NCBI GenBank assembly: GCA_009741485.1
Contig: CM019218.1
Span: forward strand, 54,108,445 to 54,172,444
Direction of reading: 5' to 3'
DNA from: Malurus cyaneus samueli
Lineage: Eukaryota > Chordata > Aves > Passeriformes > Maluridae
Length of the DNA: 64,000 nt
Notes under the pieces: generated by a model
Told to the model about the DNA's origin: nothing
Databases searched by the model: none
The model's input: only the letters and a program-made list of their open reading frames with translations
Translations under genes and position numbers: made by a program
Shown here: piece after piece, positions 11,027 to 21,420 of the stretch
Numbering within the stretch: position 1 is the first letter of the stretch
Layout of the letters: every line of letters begins with the position of its first letter

Positions 11027-11615
11027 CACCTTTGTCTCACACCCTTGCTCGATTCAGCCCAACTACTCAATCCTGAATGTAATTTCTCTTAAATAAAATT
11101 GCTTTTTTCCTAAATTTCTGTAAATTTAACACAGACTGGAGAGTCAGGCAGCAGCTCAGGTGAGCAATTTACAGGAAAGGATCTCTGTGAAACAGGAGAA
11201 CAGAATTCCTGCAATGATCTCATTGCTCACATTCGTGTGAGTAATAAAAAATTACATTTGAGGAGACACCCGCAGGCTCCTGGCTCCTGTCCCAGCACAC
11301 CAGGCAACACACAGAGTGCTGCTTCACTTTTTTTAGCCCTTTTTTATTACCTCATGGCTGTTTGGTTTGGGACAAAAGTGATAATATTTCCCTAAAATAC
11401 AACCCTTTCAAAAGCAGCACCTAGAGAAAAATCCCGGCGCTGCTATTCATCGCTTCACATGATGAATATTTGAAGAGCTGCAATAGGAGTTTTTAATATT
11501 TATGGAGATTCATTTGATTTTCAGCAAATGTTTAGTTCCAACCACCAAACAAAAGCGTGGCTCGTTTACACCAGCGCGGGCTGGGAGACAACTGGAGCCG
11601 TGGCTGCACTCTTTG
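11027..11615. other. CD34 intron 1, AT-rich unique part
   Basis: AT-rich unique sequence with tracts such as gagtaataaaaaattacatt. No exon was recognised. It looks quiet and could hold intronic regulatory DNA, but nothing specific can be named. Confidence 0.35.
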
Positions 11616-11619
11616 CCTT

Positions 11620-11795
11620 TTGCATTTCCATCCCCTTGCATTTTCCAGGATTTTTCAGGGAGTTTTCCTGCTGTATTTCCATTCCCTTGCATTTTCCAGG
11701 GAGTTTTCCTGCTGCATTTCCATCCCCTCGCATTTTGCAGGGAGTTTTCCTGCTGCATTTCCATCCCCTCGCATTTTCCAGAGTTTTTCAGGGAG
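11620..11795. repeat. ~47-bp tandem repeat (four copies)
   Basis: Four units with tgcatttccatccccttgca, tttccagg and gagttttcctgc. Located in CD34 intron 1, about 200 bp inside from exon 1. Confidence 0.8.
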
Positions 11796-11992
11796 TTCAG
11801 GTCCCGATTCCTGTCCTTCTCAGAGTTTTTTCCCGGCACATGGCCGGGATGCTGTGCAATGTCACAGCAGGGGTTTTTTTTTTAGGGTGGAGCCGCCATC
11901 CCAAACTCACCGAGGAGCATCTTCCCCCCGAGCTGCTGCTCCCAAACCCCAACCCTTTGTGTCACCCCACTTTTAGGGATCTCAGTACTCAC

Positions 11993-12044
11993 CAGCCAGC
12001 TCCAGCACGCAGACAACGACACAGAGGAGCTGCCTCCACTTCAT
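11993..12044 (-). CDS. CD34: CD34-like exon 1 (signal peptide)
   Basis: The minus-strand ATG at 12,042-12,044 opens MKWRQLLCVVVCVLELAG, a typical signal peptide: a basic start (K, R), a hydrophobic core LLCVVVCVL and small residues near the end. The exon stops at GGCTG|GTGAGT in phase 1, matching the phase of the mucin-type exon at 3,832 after an intron of about 8.2 kb. The product enters the secretory pathway. The sequence itself does not match the human signal peptide, as expected for such regions. Assignment to CD34 rests on phase, strand, spacing and the downstream exons. A TATA-like box about 200 bp upstream supports a first exon. Confidence 0.72.
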
Positions 12045-12225
12045 GGCTGTGCAAAATCCCAAAACCAGCATTCCCTGCTCCCACGGCAGCTCCCAGGCTC
12101 CGAGTCCTGCAGCAGCTCTGAGCTCATGCAGCTTGGTTGGAGTTCAAGCCTTTGAGATCACTCTCTGCTGGGGTGGGTTTCTCTTCAGGGGTTGTGCTTG
12201 TGCTCCAGGACTGCGAGGTGGAGTT
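12045..12225 (-). other. CD34: Predicted 5' UTR of the CD34-like gene
   Basis: Sequence between the start codon and the transcription start expected about 30 bp downstream of the TATA-like box. On the minus strand it contains one upstream ATG near 12,126. The extent is inferred from promoter spacing only. Confidence 0.4.
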
Positions 12226-12250
12226 TCTCTCCGCTTTGATTTTCCCCGCT

Positions 12251-12258
12251 TTTTTATA
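12251..12258 (-). promoter_or_regulatory. TATA-like box of the CD34-like gene
   Basis: The minus strand reads ctctataaaaaagcgggg, a good TATA match in an otherwise GC-rich flank. The start codon is about 210 bp downstream on the same strand. As far as I recall mammalian CD34 promoters lack a TATA box, so this would be a lineage difference or a chance match. Confidence 0.45.
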
Positions 12259-12489
12259 GAGTTCGTGGCAAACTCGCTATCACTTAGGTAATTTTCTCCT
12301 CCCCGCTTTCCTGCCAGCAGCTTCAAAACAAACAAAAGATCAGCCCTCTCCCCAGTGAAGGATCCCAAAGCCTGGCTGGGATTAACTCTTTCCTGAGAGC
12401 TGCTGCTTTCCTGTCCGAGGCAAGGCAGGGACGCAGCCTGATCCAGCTGGGTGGAGGGATTGCAGCAGAGCCTGCAGCTCAACTTCCCC

Positions 12490-13990
12490 CAGAGCAGAGG
12501 AAATGGAGTGTGAGGAGAGCTGGGATGGGAGAAACCCCAATAAATGCAGCCTGAGGAGAGCTGGGATGGGAGAAACCCCAATAAACACAGCCTGAGGAGA
12601 ACAGGGATGGGAGAAACCCCAAGAAACACAGCCTGAGGAGAGCTGGGATGGGAGAAACCCCAGAAAACACAGCCTGAGGAGAACAGGGATGGGAGAAACC
12701 CCAATAAACACAGTCTGAGGAGAGCAGGGATGGGAGAAACCCCAACAAACACAGCCTGAGGGGAACAGGGGTGGGAGAAACCCCAATAAACACAGCCTGA
12801 GGAGAACAGGGATGGGAGAAACCCCAATAAACACAGTCTGAGGAGAGCAGGGATGAGAGAAACCCCAATAAGTGCAGCCTGAGGAGATCAGGAATAGGAG
12901 AAACCCCAAGAAACACAGCCTGAGGAGAGCTGGGATAGAAGAAACCCCAAGAAATGCATCCTGAAGAGAGCAGGTTTGGGAGAAACTCCATAAGGAGAGC
13001 AGGGATGGGAGAAACTCCAATAAGTGCAGACTGAGGAGAGCTGGGATGTGGAGAAACCCCAGAAAACACAGCCTGAGGAAAGCAGGGATGGGAAAAAAAC
13101 CCATGAGGAGACCAGGGATGTGGAGAAACCCCATGAGGAGAGCAGGGATGGGAGAAACCCCAATAAACACAGTCTGAGGAGGGCAGGGATGGGAGAAACC
13201 CCAGGAAACACAGCCCAAGGAGGGCAGAGATGGGAAAAACTGCAACAAACACAGCCTGAGGAGAGCAAGGATGGGAAAAACCCCAATAAACACAGCCTGA
13301 GGGGAGCAGGGATGGGAGAAACCCCAACAAGCACAGCCCAAGGAGGGCAGGGATGGGAGAAACCCCAACAAACGCAGCCTGAGGAGAGCATGGATGAGAG
13401 AAACCCCAGAAAACACAGCCTGAGGAGAGCAGGGATGGGAGAAACCCCAAGAAATGCATCCTGAAGAGAACAGGATTGTGGAGAAAGCCCATGAGGAGAG
13501 CAGGGATGGGAGAAACCCCAACAAACACAGCCTGAGGAGAGCAGGGATGGGAAAAACCCCAAGAAATGCATCCTGAAGAGAGCAGGTTGGGGAGAAACCC
13601 CAATAAACACAGACTGAGGAGAGCAGGGATGTGGAGAAACCCCAATAAACGCAGCCTGAGGAGAGCAAGGATGGGAGAAAACACAATCCAAGAAGGGCAG
13701 GGATGTGCAGAAATCCCAATAAACACAGCCCAAGGAGAGCAGGGATGGGAAAAACCCCAATAAACACAGCCTGAGGGGAGCAGGGATGGGAGAAACCCCA
13801 TGAGGAGATCGGGGATGTGGAGAGACCCCAATAAACACAAGGAGGGCAGGGATGGGAGAAACACCAGGAAAGGAAACGCAGCCTGAGGAGAACAGGGATG
13901 GGAGAAACCCCAGAAAACACAATCCGAGGAGAGTGGGGATGGGAAAAACCCCAATAAACACAGCGTGAGGAGAACAGGGATGTGGAGAAG
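12490..13990. repeat. 41-bp minisatellite (gggatgggagaaacccca core)
   Basis: About 36 copies of a 41-bp unit: gggatgggagaaacccca, ataaacacagcctgag and gagagca. Variants carry aagaaatgcatcctgaag, and some copies are shortened to a catgaggagagca form. It lies just upstream of the CD34 promoter. All three minus-strand frames stay open over long stretches (up to about 540 codons) because the unit lacks stops. The deduced Cys/Phe/Pro/Ser-rich peptides are repeat artefacts. Confidence 0.95.
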
Positions 13991-14455
13991 CCCCAGGTCC
14001 AGCCCTGCAAACCTCCGTGCTGCGGAAAATGGGGAAATGCTGAAAATGCGCTTCAGAATCAGAAAATTCCTCGGCAAATGAAGCAAGGAACTCAAGGATG
14101 TGAAATCATCGCTGACCTGAGCAGAAGTAACTGCATTTGCTCCACTAAATTGACTTCAGTGAAACTGGGAGAATGAATGAGATGGGTGAGAGGAGGTCTG
14201 GGGGAGAGAAAAACCCAGAGGTGAAAGTTTTGGTGCTAAATCTGGAGCAGAGAGGGTCAGGAGAGTGGAAATTTCCCTGAGCTCATCAGGAATTGTTTTT
14301 GGGAATCTTGAGAACAGCCCAGAACACCGAGTGAGGTTTTATTGCCAGGCTGAGCCTCACCAGAGAAAATCTTTGCTCTCTGGTTCTTCAGTGATTGCAC
14401 TGGGACAGCTCTGGAAGTGCAGGATGAAGGGTGAGGGATGCTCTGAGTCCTAAAA
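13991..14455. other. Intergenic unique sequence
   Basis: Non-repetitive intergenic DNA upstream of CD34. No gene or known element was recognised. Confidence 0.4.
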
Positions 14456-14457
14456 TG

Positions 14458-14602
14458 AGGTTGTCCTACCCCTGGAATGTTCCAGGCCAGGCTGGATGGG
14501 GTTTGGAGCAATCTGGGATAGGGGAAGCTGGCCCTGCTCATGGCAGGGAATGGGATGAGATGATCCTTCACATCCCTTCCAACCCAAACCAGGCTGTGAT
14601 TT
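14458..14602 (+). mobile_element. CR1 LINE 3' fragment
   Basis: Forward CR1 tail: ccaggctggatggggtttgg, a diverged ggaagctggccctgctcatgg block, gagatgatccttcacatccc and ttccaacccaaacc. It is a short, noncoding, 5'-truncated copy. Confidence 0.85.
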
Positions 14603-14815
14603 GAATTTTGACCTTTGAGTATGAAAAAAAAAAAAAAAAAGATGGGAAACTGAATTCCAGTTCAGTCTTAATGATGATGAGGTGACTAAAGGAGTCATTG
14701 GGAACAGGAAATCGAAAAATGAGGTGGACAGGAAAAAAAGCTGTGGAAAGAAGGATGAGGCAGCTCTTGCTCAATGTTTTATCTTTTTGTGGATGCTCCT
14801 GAAACACTTCCACAG

Positions 14816-14890
14816 TCACAGAATCACAGAAACTGCTGTGGGTTTGAAGAGACCTTAAAAGTCATTCCAACCCCCTGCCCTGGGCAGCAA
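14816..14890 (-). mobile_element. CR1 LINE 3' fragment
   Basis: Reverse-orientation CR1 tail: tcacagaatcacagaa (reverse of the terminal octamers), ggtttgaagagaccttaaaa and cattccaacccc. Confidence 0.75.
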
Positions 14891-15565
14891 TGGCTACAGC
14901 CAGAAAAGCATTAAAATACACAAATATAAAAGGACAGATGGTGTTAGCTACAGAGAAACCCTCAAACAGTATTTCCACACTCGTAGGACAAAAAATAGTA
15001 TTTCCACATTAATTATAGGACAAAATATAGTATTTCTACATTAATTGTAGGACAAAATTCCAGCAGTTTTTGCTTTTAGCACGGTGCAGGAGTTGGATGA
15101 GGCGATGCCTCCCTTCCAGCTCAGAGCTTTCTGCAATTCTGTGGCAGGAAAATGTTTCTTGGAAGGAAACATCTGCAGCTCAGCAAAGGGCTCCAGCATC
15201 TATATAAAGATTTCTATTATGTCCAGCAATCTATTACTGACTGACAGGGACACACAGCTCTGGTAAAGACCAAAATATCCCAGGAAAATACCGCTTAAAA
15301 GCTGAGTTTGGGCACGGCCCTGCTGATTCCAGCAGCCCCCACCAAGAATTTTCCTTTTTTTTTTTTTTCCTCTCAAACACACACACACAGATTGGGAAGC
15401 CCTGAGTCAGTGTGTAACCAGGTTTTACATTGCATATCAGCCCAGAAAATGAATTCAGAAAAGAAATGTGAAAGGCAGAGCGAGACGAGAGTCTTATTTG
15501 AATAACAGATATGTTTTGGTCTATGAAAGGGAGAATTTGGGTTGAGTAACACGACTGAAAATCAG
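14891..15565. other. Intergenic AT-rich unique sequence
   Basis: AT-rich DNA containing a small degenerate repeat at 14,985-15,060 (aggacaaaatatagtatttc, three copies). No gene was recognised. Confidence 0.4.
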
Positions 15566-15567
15566 AG

Positions 15568-15690
15568 TGATAGATCCATGGAGAGGTTTGGGTTGGAAAG
15601 AGAGGTTAAAGATCATCCCAGTCCAGCCCTGCCATGGACAGGGAAAACTTCCATGGGCCAGGCTGCTCCTGGATGAAAAAAAACAACGGG
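15568..15690 (-). mobile_element. CR1 LINE 3' fragment
   Basis: Reverse CR1 tail: gtttgggttggaaagagagg, aaagatcatcccagtccagc and cctgccatggacagggaaaa. Confidence 0.82.
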
Positions 15691-17045
15691 ATCACCCGGG
15701 TTTGGCTGCTGGGTTTGTTCATCATTCAAAACCAGACTGAAAATAGAGAGCTGGACTAAAAATAGATTTTAGTCCAGGGCTGGCAGATCCCTCGCACGGG
15801 AAACTCGTGGGTTTGGTTTCCAGTGGAAGCTGGTTTGGATTGGAACGACATTCCCACTGTCAGAAATGTGGGATTTCATTCCTGTTTATGCCCACTGAGT
15901 GCCCTGTCCGTGTCAGAACTCCTCTGGGGACAGTGGCTCAGCTCAGCACAGGGAAATCCAACATTTCCTCCAAGGAAGAGCCACAAAACACAAAATAAGT
16001 TATTTATTAGGACTGTCCTTTAACTGAATTCTTTAACTGTGCTTGGAGGATTTTTGGGACAGACCCAGGGATGATTCCATCCATCCAACCCAACTGATTC
16101 CATCCTTTTTTGAGCCTGGTCATCGCTGTGGCACAGGAATTGCTGTGCTGGGCACAGGGTGGTGGCAGTGGGACCCTCTGTCCCCCCACAGCTGACCAAA
16201 GGTGACCCAGCCTGACAAGGAGCAGCTCAGGCTTTGCTGTTGGATATTTCTGTGTACACACTTCTAAACCTATCCTAAATATCCCAAACATCCAGCTGTG
16301 ACCAGGCCCCTTCACTTCTTTCTGTTAATTCCACAAAAAGGAGACAACACCTTTCTTTCCTCACAGACACAACTCCCATTTAAACCCATTTAAAATGACT
16401 CGAGCGTGCTGCAAACGAATCCTGCGGAATTATTTCCTTTCTTTCAGAGCTCTGACACATTTCCATGGCCAAAAGAACCGAAAGCCCACAACGAGGAACA
16501 TGCCCTCGAATTATCCCGCAGCACTCAGCATCAGCTGTATCAGGTTAACAGCGCCTGAGCCAATTCCAACCCAACATTTATAGGATCAAATGTCCAAATT
16601 TCGTACGGCACGGCGATGAAGGCTTGTTCACACAGGCTGGGAATGCATCCAAGTGTTTAAGGGTGATTTAATTTAATTGTGAGTGATGCAATAGACATAT
16701 GGCTGGGAAGCTATATGCCAGGAAACATGTTTTCTATAAGTATTTTAGCAGGCAGATGGCACACAATGGCTTCGGTGTAGTCATTTCCTCACCTCTTTAA
16801 AAGTTTCTATTTTGGACAGATGAAATAATTCGATTCCCACCGTCGTCCCCAAGGCATGACCCGGAGGATGTGCAGGGTTTGAGGGCTGGTTTGGTGTGAA
16901 ATCGCATCAAATAAATCAACCTCACACCCACCTTTCCATCACCATTCATGAGTTTCAAGAGTTTTCATAACTTTCCCGCTGAAACTGGAGCGAGTAGAAA
17001 CACTTCACAGCACTTCCAGAGGTGCATGGAAATGCTTGGAGTGGG
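15691..17045. other. Intergenic unique sequence
   Basis: No gene was recognised. The part from about 16,600 to 16,850 is AT-rich, free of repeats and unlike the surrounding GC-rich DNA (gatgcaatagacatatggct and similar). It is a possible conserved noncoding element, to be tested by alignment. Confidence 0.4.
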
Positions 17046-17054
17046 GCCATGTCA

Positions 17055-17540
17055 TGGAAAACCCAAAAGGCACCATGGAGAAACCCCAAAAAGTGCCACT
17101 GGGAAACCCCAAAAGGCACCATGGAGAAACCCCAAAAGGCACCATGAGGAAACCCCAAAAAGCACCACGAGGAAAACCCTAAAAGACACCACAGGAAACC
17201 CCAAAAAGTGCCGTCAGGAAACCCCAAAAGACACCACACAGAAACCCCAAAAGGCACCACAGAGAAACCCCAAAAGGTGCCATGGGGAAACCCCAAAAGG
17301 CTCAACAGGGAAACCCCAAAAGGTGCCAACAGGAAACCCCAAAAGGGTGCCTTGGGGAAACCCCAAAAGGCACCATGGAGAAACCCCAAAAAGTGTCACC
17401 AGGAAGCCCCAAAAGACACCACAGGGAAACCGCAAAAGGCTCCATGGGAAAACCCCAAAAGACACCACGGGGAACCCCAAAAGGTGCCATGGGGAAACCC
17501 CAAAAGGCGCTAAGGGGAAACCCCAAAAGGCACCAAATTG
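17055..17540. repeat. ~21-bp minisatellite (gaaaccccaaaaggcacc)
   Basis: About 23 copies of gaaaccccaaaaggcaccat with variants gtgccatgg, acaccac and gctccatgg. Lys/Pro-rich plus-strand frames and Phe/Gly-rich minus-strand frames are artefacts. Confidence 0.93.
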
Positions 17541-17811
17541 CTGCCTTCCTGCACAGGAGGCTGCTGGGGAAACTGTAGGTGCTAAAAACTCCCCCCGAAC
17601 CCTCCTCATTTTCTCCCCCAGCACTTCAGCGAGCTCCAGTCCCCTCCAGAGCCAAAAGCATCATCTGAAGGGTTTTTAGATAAATTTCATGGCCGTTGTT
17701 TGATTTTCTTGTTCCCTTTAGCTAAGGACAGGCTGCAGAGCTCCGGCACGGGCAGATATCATCTCCGTGGGTTTCCTCCTTCCCTTCTCAAAATCAGGAG
17801 GGATTTGGGAT

Positions 17812-17935
17812 TCCTAAATCCTTCCCGGGACAACAAAGGGCTGTGTTTGGTCCTAAATCCTTCCCGGGACAACAAAGGGCTGTGTTTGGTCCTAAATCCT
17901 TCCCGGGACAACAAAGGGCTGTGTTTGGCCCTGGA
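17812..17935. repeat. 39-bp tandem triplication
   Basis: Three nearly identical 39-bp units containing cttcccgggacaacaaaggg and ctgtgtttggt. The very low divergence between copies suggests recent duplication. Confidence 0.88.
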
Positions 17936-18029
17936 GCCGGGGCAGCCGCCGTGGTTTCCTGCCCGTGATTTCCTCCCCGGGTGCCACCGACACTTCCCAG
18001 GTCACTGTGCCCGTCCTGAGCCACAATTC

Positions 18030-18265
18030 CTTCCTTCCCACCCAAATTCCCCACAATTCCTTCCTTCCCAACCCAAATTCCCCACTCCTGGAGCCGGGAA
18101 AAGCATCCGCTCCTTCCTTACGGGCTGCTGGTTTGGCCCCTTCCCGCTTTGTATTTCAAGACAATTCCTCCTCCAGAAAATATTCCTCCTCCAGAAAATA
18201 TTATTCCATCAGAAAATATTATTCCACCAGAAAATATTCCTCCTCCAGAAAATATTCCCCCTGGG
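18030..18265. repeat. Short tandem repeats (ccttcc and ccagaaaatatt units)
   Basis: A duplicated cacaattccttccttccc segment at 18,030-18,080, then about five or six copies of ccagaaaatattcctcct (17-18 bp) at 18,170-18,260. Confidence 0.8.
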
Positions 18266-18439
18266 GAAAAAGTTTCAGGGAAAACCTTTCAAATGCCTTG
18301 ATTTCCATCACATCCCGCCCCTCAAATCGGGATTAAACCCCAGGAATAATGCACAGAGCAGACAGGAGCAGCAAAGGAGCGTTTCCTCCCTTAGATTGGA
18401 ACCCAAAGCCTCGGAGGAAAAGTTTCAGGCTTGAAAGTC

Positions 18440-18865
18440 CCTAGCAATGCCTCCACCAGATGGTTTGCTTGACTGCAGCCGTGTGTGCACTCCATATTTG
18501 CTTTATTATTTGAAGATATTGATTTTAGCAGGGTGATCATACCGAGCAATTTGTTTTAATAGACCGGTTTTATTAACAGGGTGTTAGAGTTGCAGCAGCC
18601 ATACATCTTCTTCTTTTTTTATAAAGCTTCCAAAAGCTTTTTGAAATAAAATGTACGAGCTAGAGAGCAGAAGTCTGGGATTCTGCAGGGTTTTTTTTTC
18701 CACTCTGCTGTGTGTAAATGGGCAAGTAGGAGCTTTGTAAGAGGGTGATGAATAGCAGAGCGCAGTGAAATGCAGTTGCAAGAATTATGGAGAAGCAAGA
18801 ATTTGCTCAAGTTTTTAAAAAATAAAAATTCAGTCTTTAATTCTGAGAACAATGTTTTAGTTGCT
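18440..18865. other. Intergenic AT-rich unique sequence
   Basis: Repeat-free AT-rich DNA with ttgctttattatttgaagat and similar tracts. No gene was recognised, and it is a conserved-element candidate only by composition. Confidence 0.35.
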
Positions 18866-18867
18866 AC

Positions 18868-18975
18868 CCAGTTGGACAGGGCTTGGAGAGCCTGAGAGAA
18901 TGGAAGGTGCCCCTGCTCAGGGCAGGGCTGGGACTGGAGGATTTTTAAGGCTCCTTCCAACCCAAACCATCCTGG
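18868..18975 (+). mobile_element. CR1 LINE 3' fragment
   Basis: Forward CR1 tail: ggacagggcttggagagcct, ggaaggtgcccctgctcagg and ccttccaacccaaaccatcc. Confidence 0.82.
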
Positions 18976-19224
18976 AGTTGTATAATTATCCCTTGGGAAG
19001 AGTAAATCAGCAAGTTACCCATCTCTGCCGGATGGAGCTGCATCCCCATGAGCCATCAGACGCACAAAGTGAGGGTTTGGGCAGCTGCTGCCAGTGTGTG
19101 GATGTGATACCCTTAAAATGTGTTTTTTAATTTTTTTTCTGGAAATATTCCCATCAGTTTGAATGCACCAGGACCAACAAGGAGCTGCAGGAATGTGGGA
19201 GAGCTGAGGGGAGAGGGCAGAGTT

Positions 19225-19330
19225 GGGCCAGTCCCATTCCCATTCCCATTCCCAGTCCCAGTCCCATTCCCATTCCCATTCCCATTCCCATTCCCATTCC
19301 CATTCCCATTCCCATTCCCATCCCCATCCC
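19225..19330. repeat. (CCCATT)n hexamer microsatellite
   Basis: About 16 hexamers of cccatt/cattcc with two cccagt interruptions, ending in ccccat variants. Confidence 0.95.
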
Positions 19331-19678
19331 TCAGTGCCCCCAGCCACTCTCCTTTTCCCGATTTCACTGATTGCTTCCCAAACCCCTGACTGTAATCAAC
19401 AGCAGCACCACGGAACACCAATAAAAATCATTAAAGCGTGATTCTCGTAATTCAGGGCGAAGATGAGCTCCTCCATCCCGATCTGCAGCCCGCTAATTGC
19501 GATTTATTTCTCCCATTTATGGATGTCACAGGAATATGTGAGCTGGATTCACGGCTGGGGCTCTCCATCCATCCGGCCACTCCATCCTGGTGATGCCCCG
19601 AGCGAGCAGAATCCCAGACAGACGAGATTTTTAATTTAAAATTTAATTCCAAATAAATGCTGCTCATTTTAAGTGCAA
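19331..19678. other. Intergenic unique sequence
   Basis: No gene or known element was recognised. Confidence 0.4.
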
Positions 19679-19679
19679 T

Positions 19680-19815
19680 TATGGAATTGTGGAATCGTTT
19701 ATGTTGGGATGAGCTTGGAGATCATGAAATCCAACATTCCCTGGCACTGCCAATCCCAGCCATGCCCCCCAGTGCCACTTCCACACTTCTTTTAAATCCT
19801 CCAGGGATGAGGACT
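19680..19815 (-). mobile_element. CR1-like retroposon fragment
   Basis: ggaatcgtttatgttgggat, agatcatgaaatccaaca and ttttaaatcctccagggatg match the reverse orientation of an avian CR1-type tail. The subfamily is not determined. Confidence 0.65.
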
Positions 19816-21125
19816 CCTTTTCCAATTCTTGACTCATCTTTTGGTGAAAAAATGTCTCCTATTGGCTGCTTTTATGTGTTTAATTTATTAAATGCACTTA
19901 TATATGTTTATTATTTTTATTGCTATATTATTTATTGATTATTTATTAATACCATACTATTAAATTAAATAAATACACAAATATCTTCAAATACAACCAC
20001 CTGAAGGGTGCCTTGGATCCCAAGTTCACACTTGCCACAAGCCTGGCTGGCTCCCGCTGAGCATCCCCTCTGCCCAGGGAATTGGGGGAAATTAAAAATC
20101 CATCCTCCACTGCCTTTGTTTCAGGGAGATCCCCCCCTCCAGCTGTAATTCATGCAAAAGAAGTACAGCCTAAAAATTAAAAAAAAAAAAAAAAATCAAC
20201 TTTGGTGGTGCTTCTCAGAGAGAAACCAACACTGTGATTAGGAAATAAAGGCAAGGTTTTCGCTCTGGGTAAACAGCAGATCAGTGCCGGGTGTTGTGGA
20301 GAATCAGAGATGTGAAACCATCAGCGGCAGCGATGAGAGGTGGATTTAGCAGCACCGGGGACAAGGAATGCAGAGGGATCTGTCTCCACCCTGCCAATCG
20401 CTGATAATAAAGTGCTGCTGGTTCCTACCTGGGAAAGCAGGTCCCACAGGGACGAGGCTCTCCGATTTTCAAAGGAGGATTTGTTCAAACGCAAGGATTG
20501 GAGCATCCTCGGTCATTACCAACTCCTGCTGCTCCTGACCCTCTGCGCTGCAAACCGCCGGGGCCTGAATTCCAAACCTCCTTTCGTTTGAAGCCGTGTC
20601 CTTGCTCTTGGCAGCGATAAATAAAAAAAAAAAGAAACAGAAATCTAAGAGCCACTTCTTTGGTTGTCTCCTGAAGAGAAGGATGCAACAGCAGAACTAT
20701 TTTAACTGCGGTGCCAGATGACCTGAAAAAAATGACAGGGCTGTGCTAACACACAGCTAAATTCAGACAGCGCTTATTTATTGATGTGTTTGTACAATAG
20801 GAGGGGCTGGCGAGGCTGCAGACTCGCAGGTACCTGCTGATGGCTCATAATAAGCGCAGACAACACAGACCGGCGGTGAATAATAGAAAAAAAAACTCCC
20901 GGGATCACCGGGAATCAAAGCGCACGGGGAAGGAGGTGGAACCCAGGAAAACCACCGAGGAAGGGGACAGAGGGGCAGTGAGGGAGGGTGGAGGAGGTGG
21001 GAGGTGCAGGACAGTCCCATTAAACTGCAGCATCCCATGAGATTGCCGTTTAAAATTTAAAAAAAAAATTGGGGGTGCTGTTTAACCCCACAAATGACAG
21101 CGTCTCACACAGTGCTGATGATTGA
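19816..21125. other. Intergenic unique sequence
   Basis: An AT-rich part (19,860-20,200, with a short poly-A) is followed by mixed DNA. Homopolymer A runs occur at 20,178 and 20,622. No gene was recognised. Confidence 0.4.
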
Positions 21126-21129
21126 GGCT

Positions 21130-21420
21130 GACTGGAGGAGCATTGAGAGTGGGTTTGGGTGGGATTTTTGGATAAATCCTGCCCTGGGAGGGTGGGCAGC
21201 CCTGGCACAGGGTGCCCAGAGAGGCTGTGGGTGCCCCTGGATCCCTCTGAGTGCCCAAGGCCAGGCTGGACAGTGCTTGGAGCACCCTGGAATGGTTAGG
21301 ATTAGGATTAGGGTTAGGGTCTTTGTCCCTGTCCATGGAATGGGGATGAGATGATTTTTAATGTCCTTTCCCACCCAGGCAATTCCACAACTCTGGGGTT
21401 CCACGATCTGTGAAAAGGAA
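21130..21420 (+). mobile_element. CR1 LINE 3' fragment with telomere-like insert
   Basis: Forward CR1 tail: ctggcacagggtgcccagag, ggctgtgggtgcccctggat, ccaaggccaggctgga and gagatgatttttaatgtcc. Between the aggctgga and ggaatggggatgag blocks lie about five TTAGGG-like units (21,294-21,320). Confidence 0.85.

Noticed and set aside
12382..14095. Minus-strand open frames of 542, 538 and 357 codons
   Set aside because: All three overlap the 41-bp minisatellite, use different frames of the same repeats and have no domain or splice structure. They are stop-free repeats.
16948..17679. Lys/Pro-rich plus-strand frame of 243 codons
   Set aside because: Repeats of gaaaccccaaaaggcacc read as protein.
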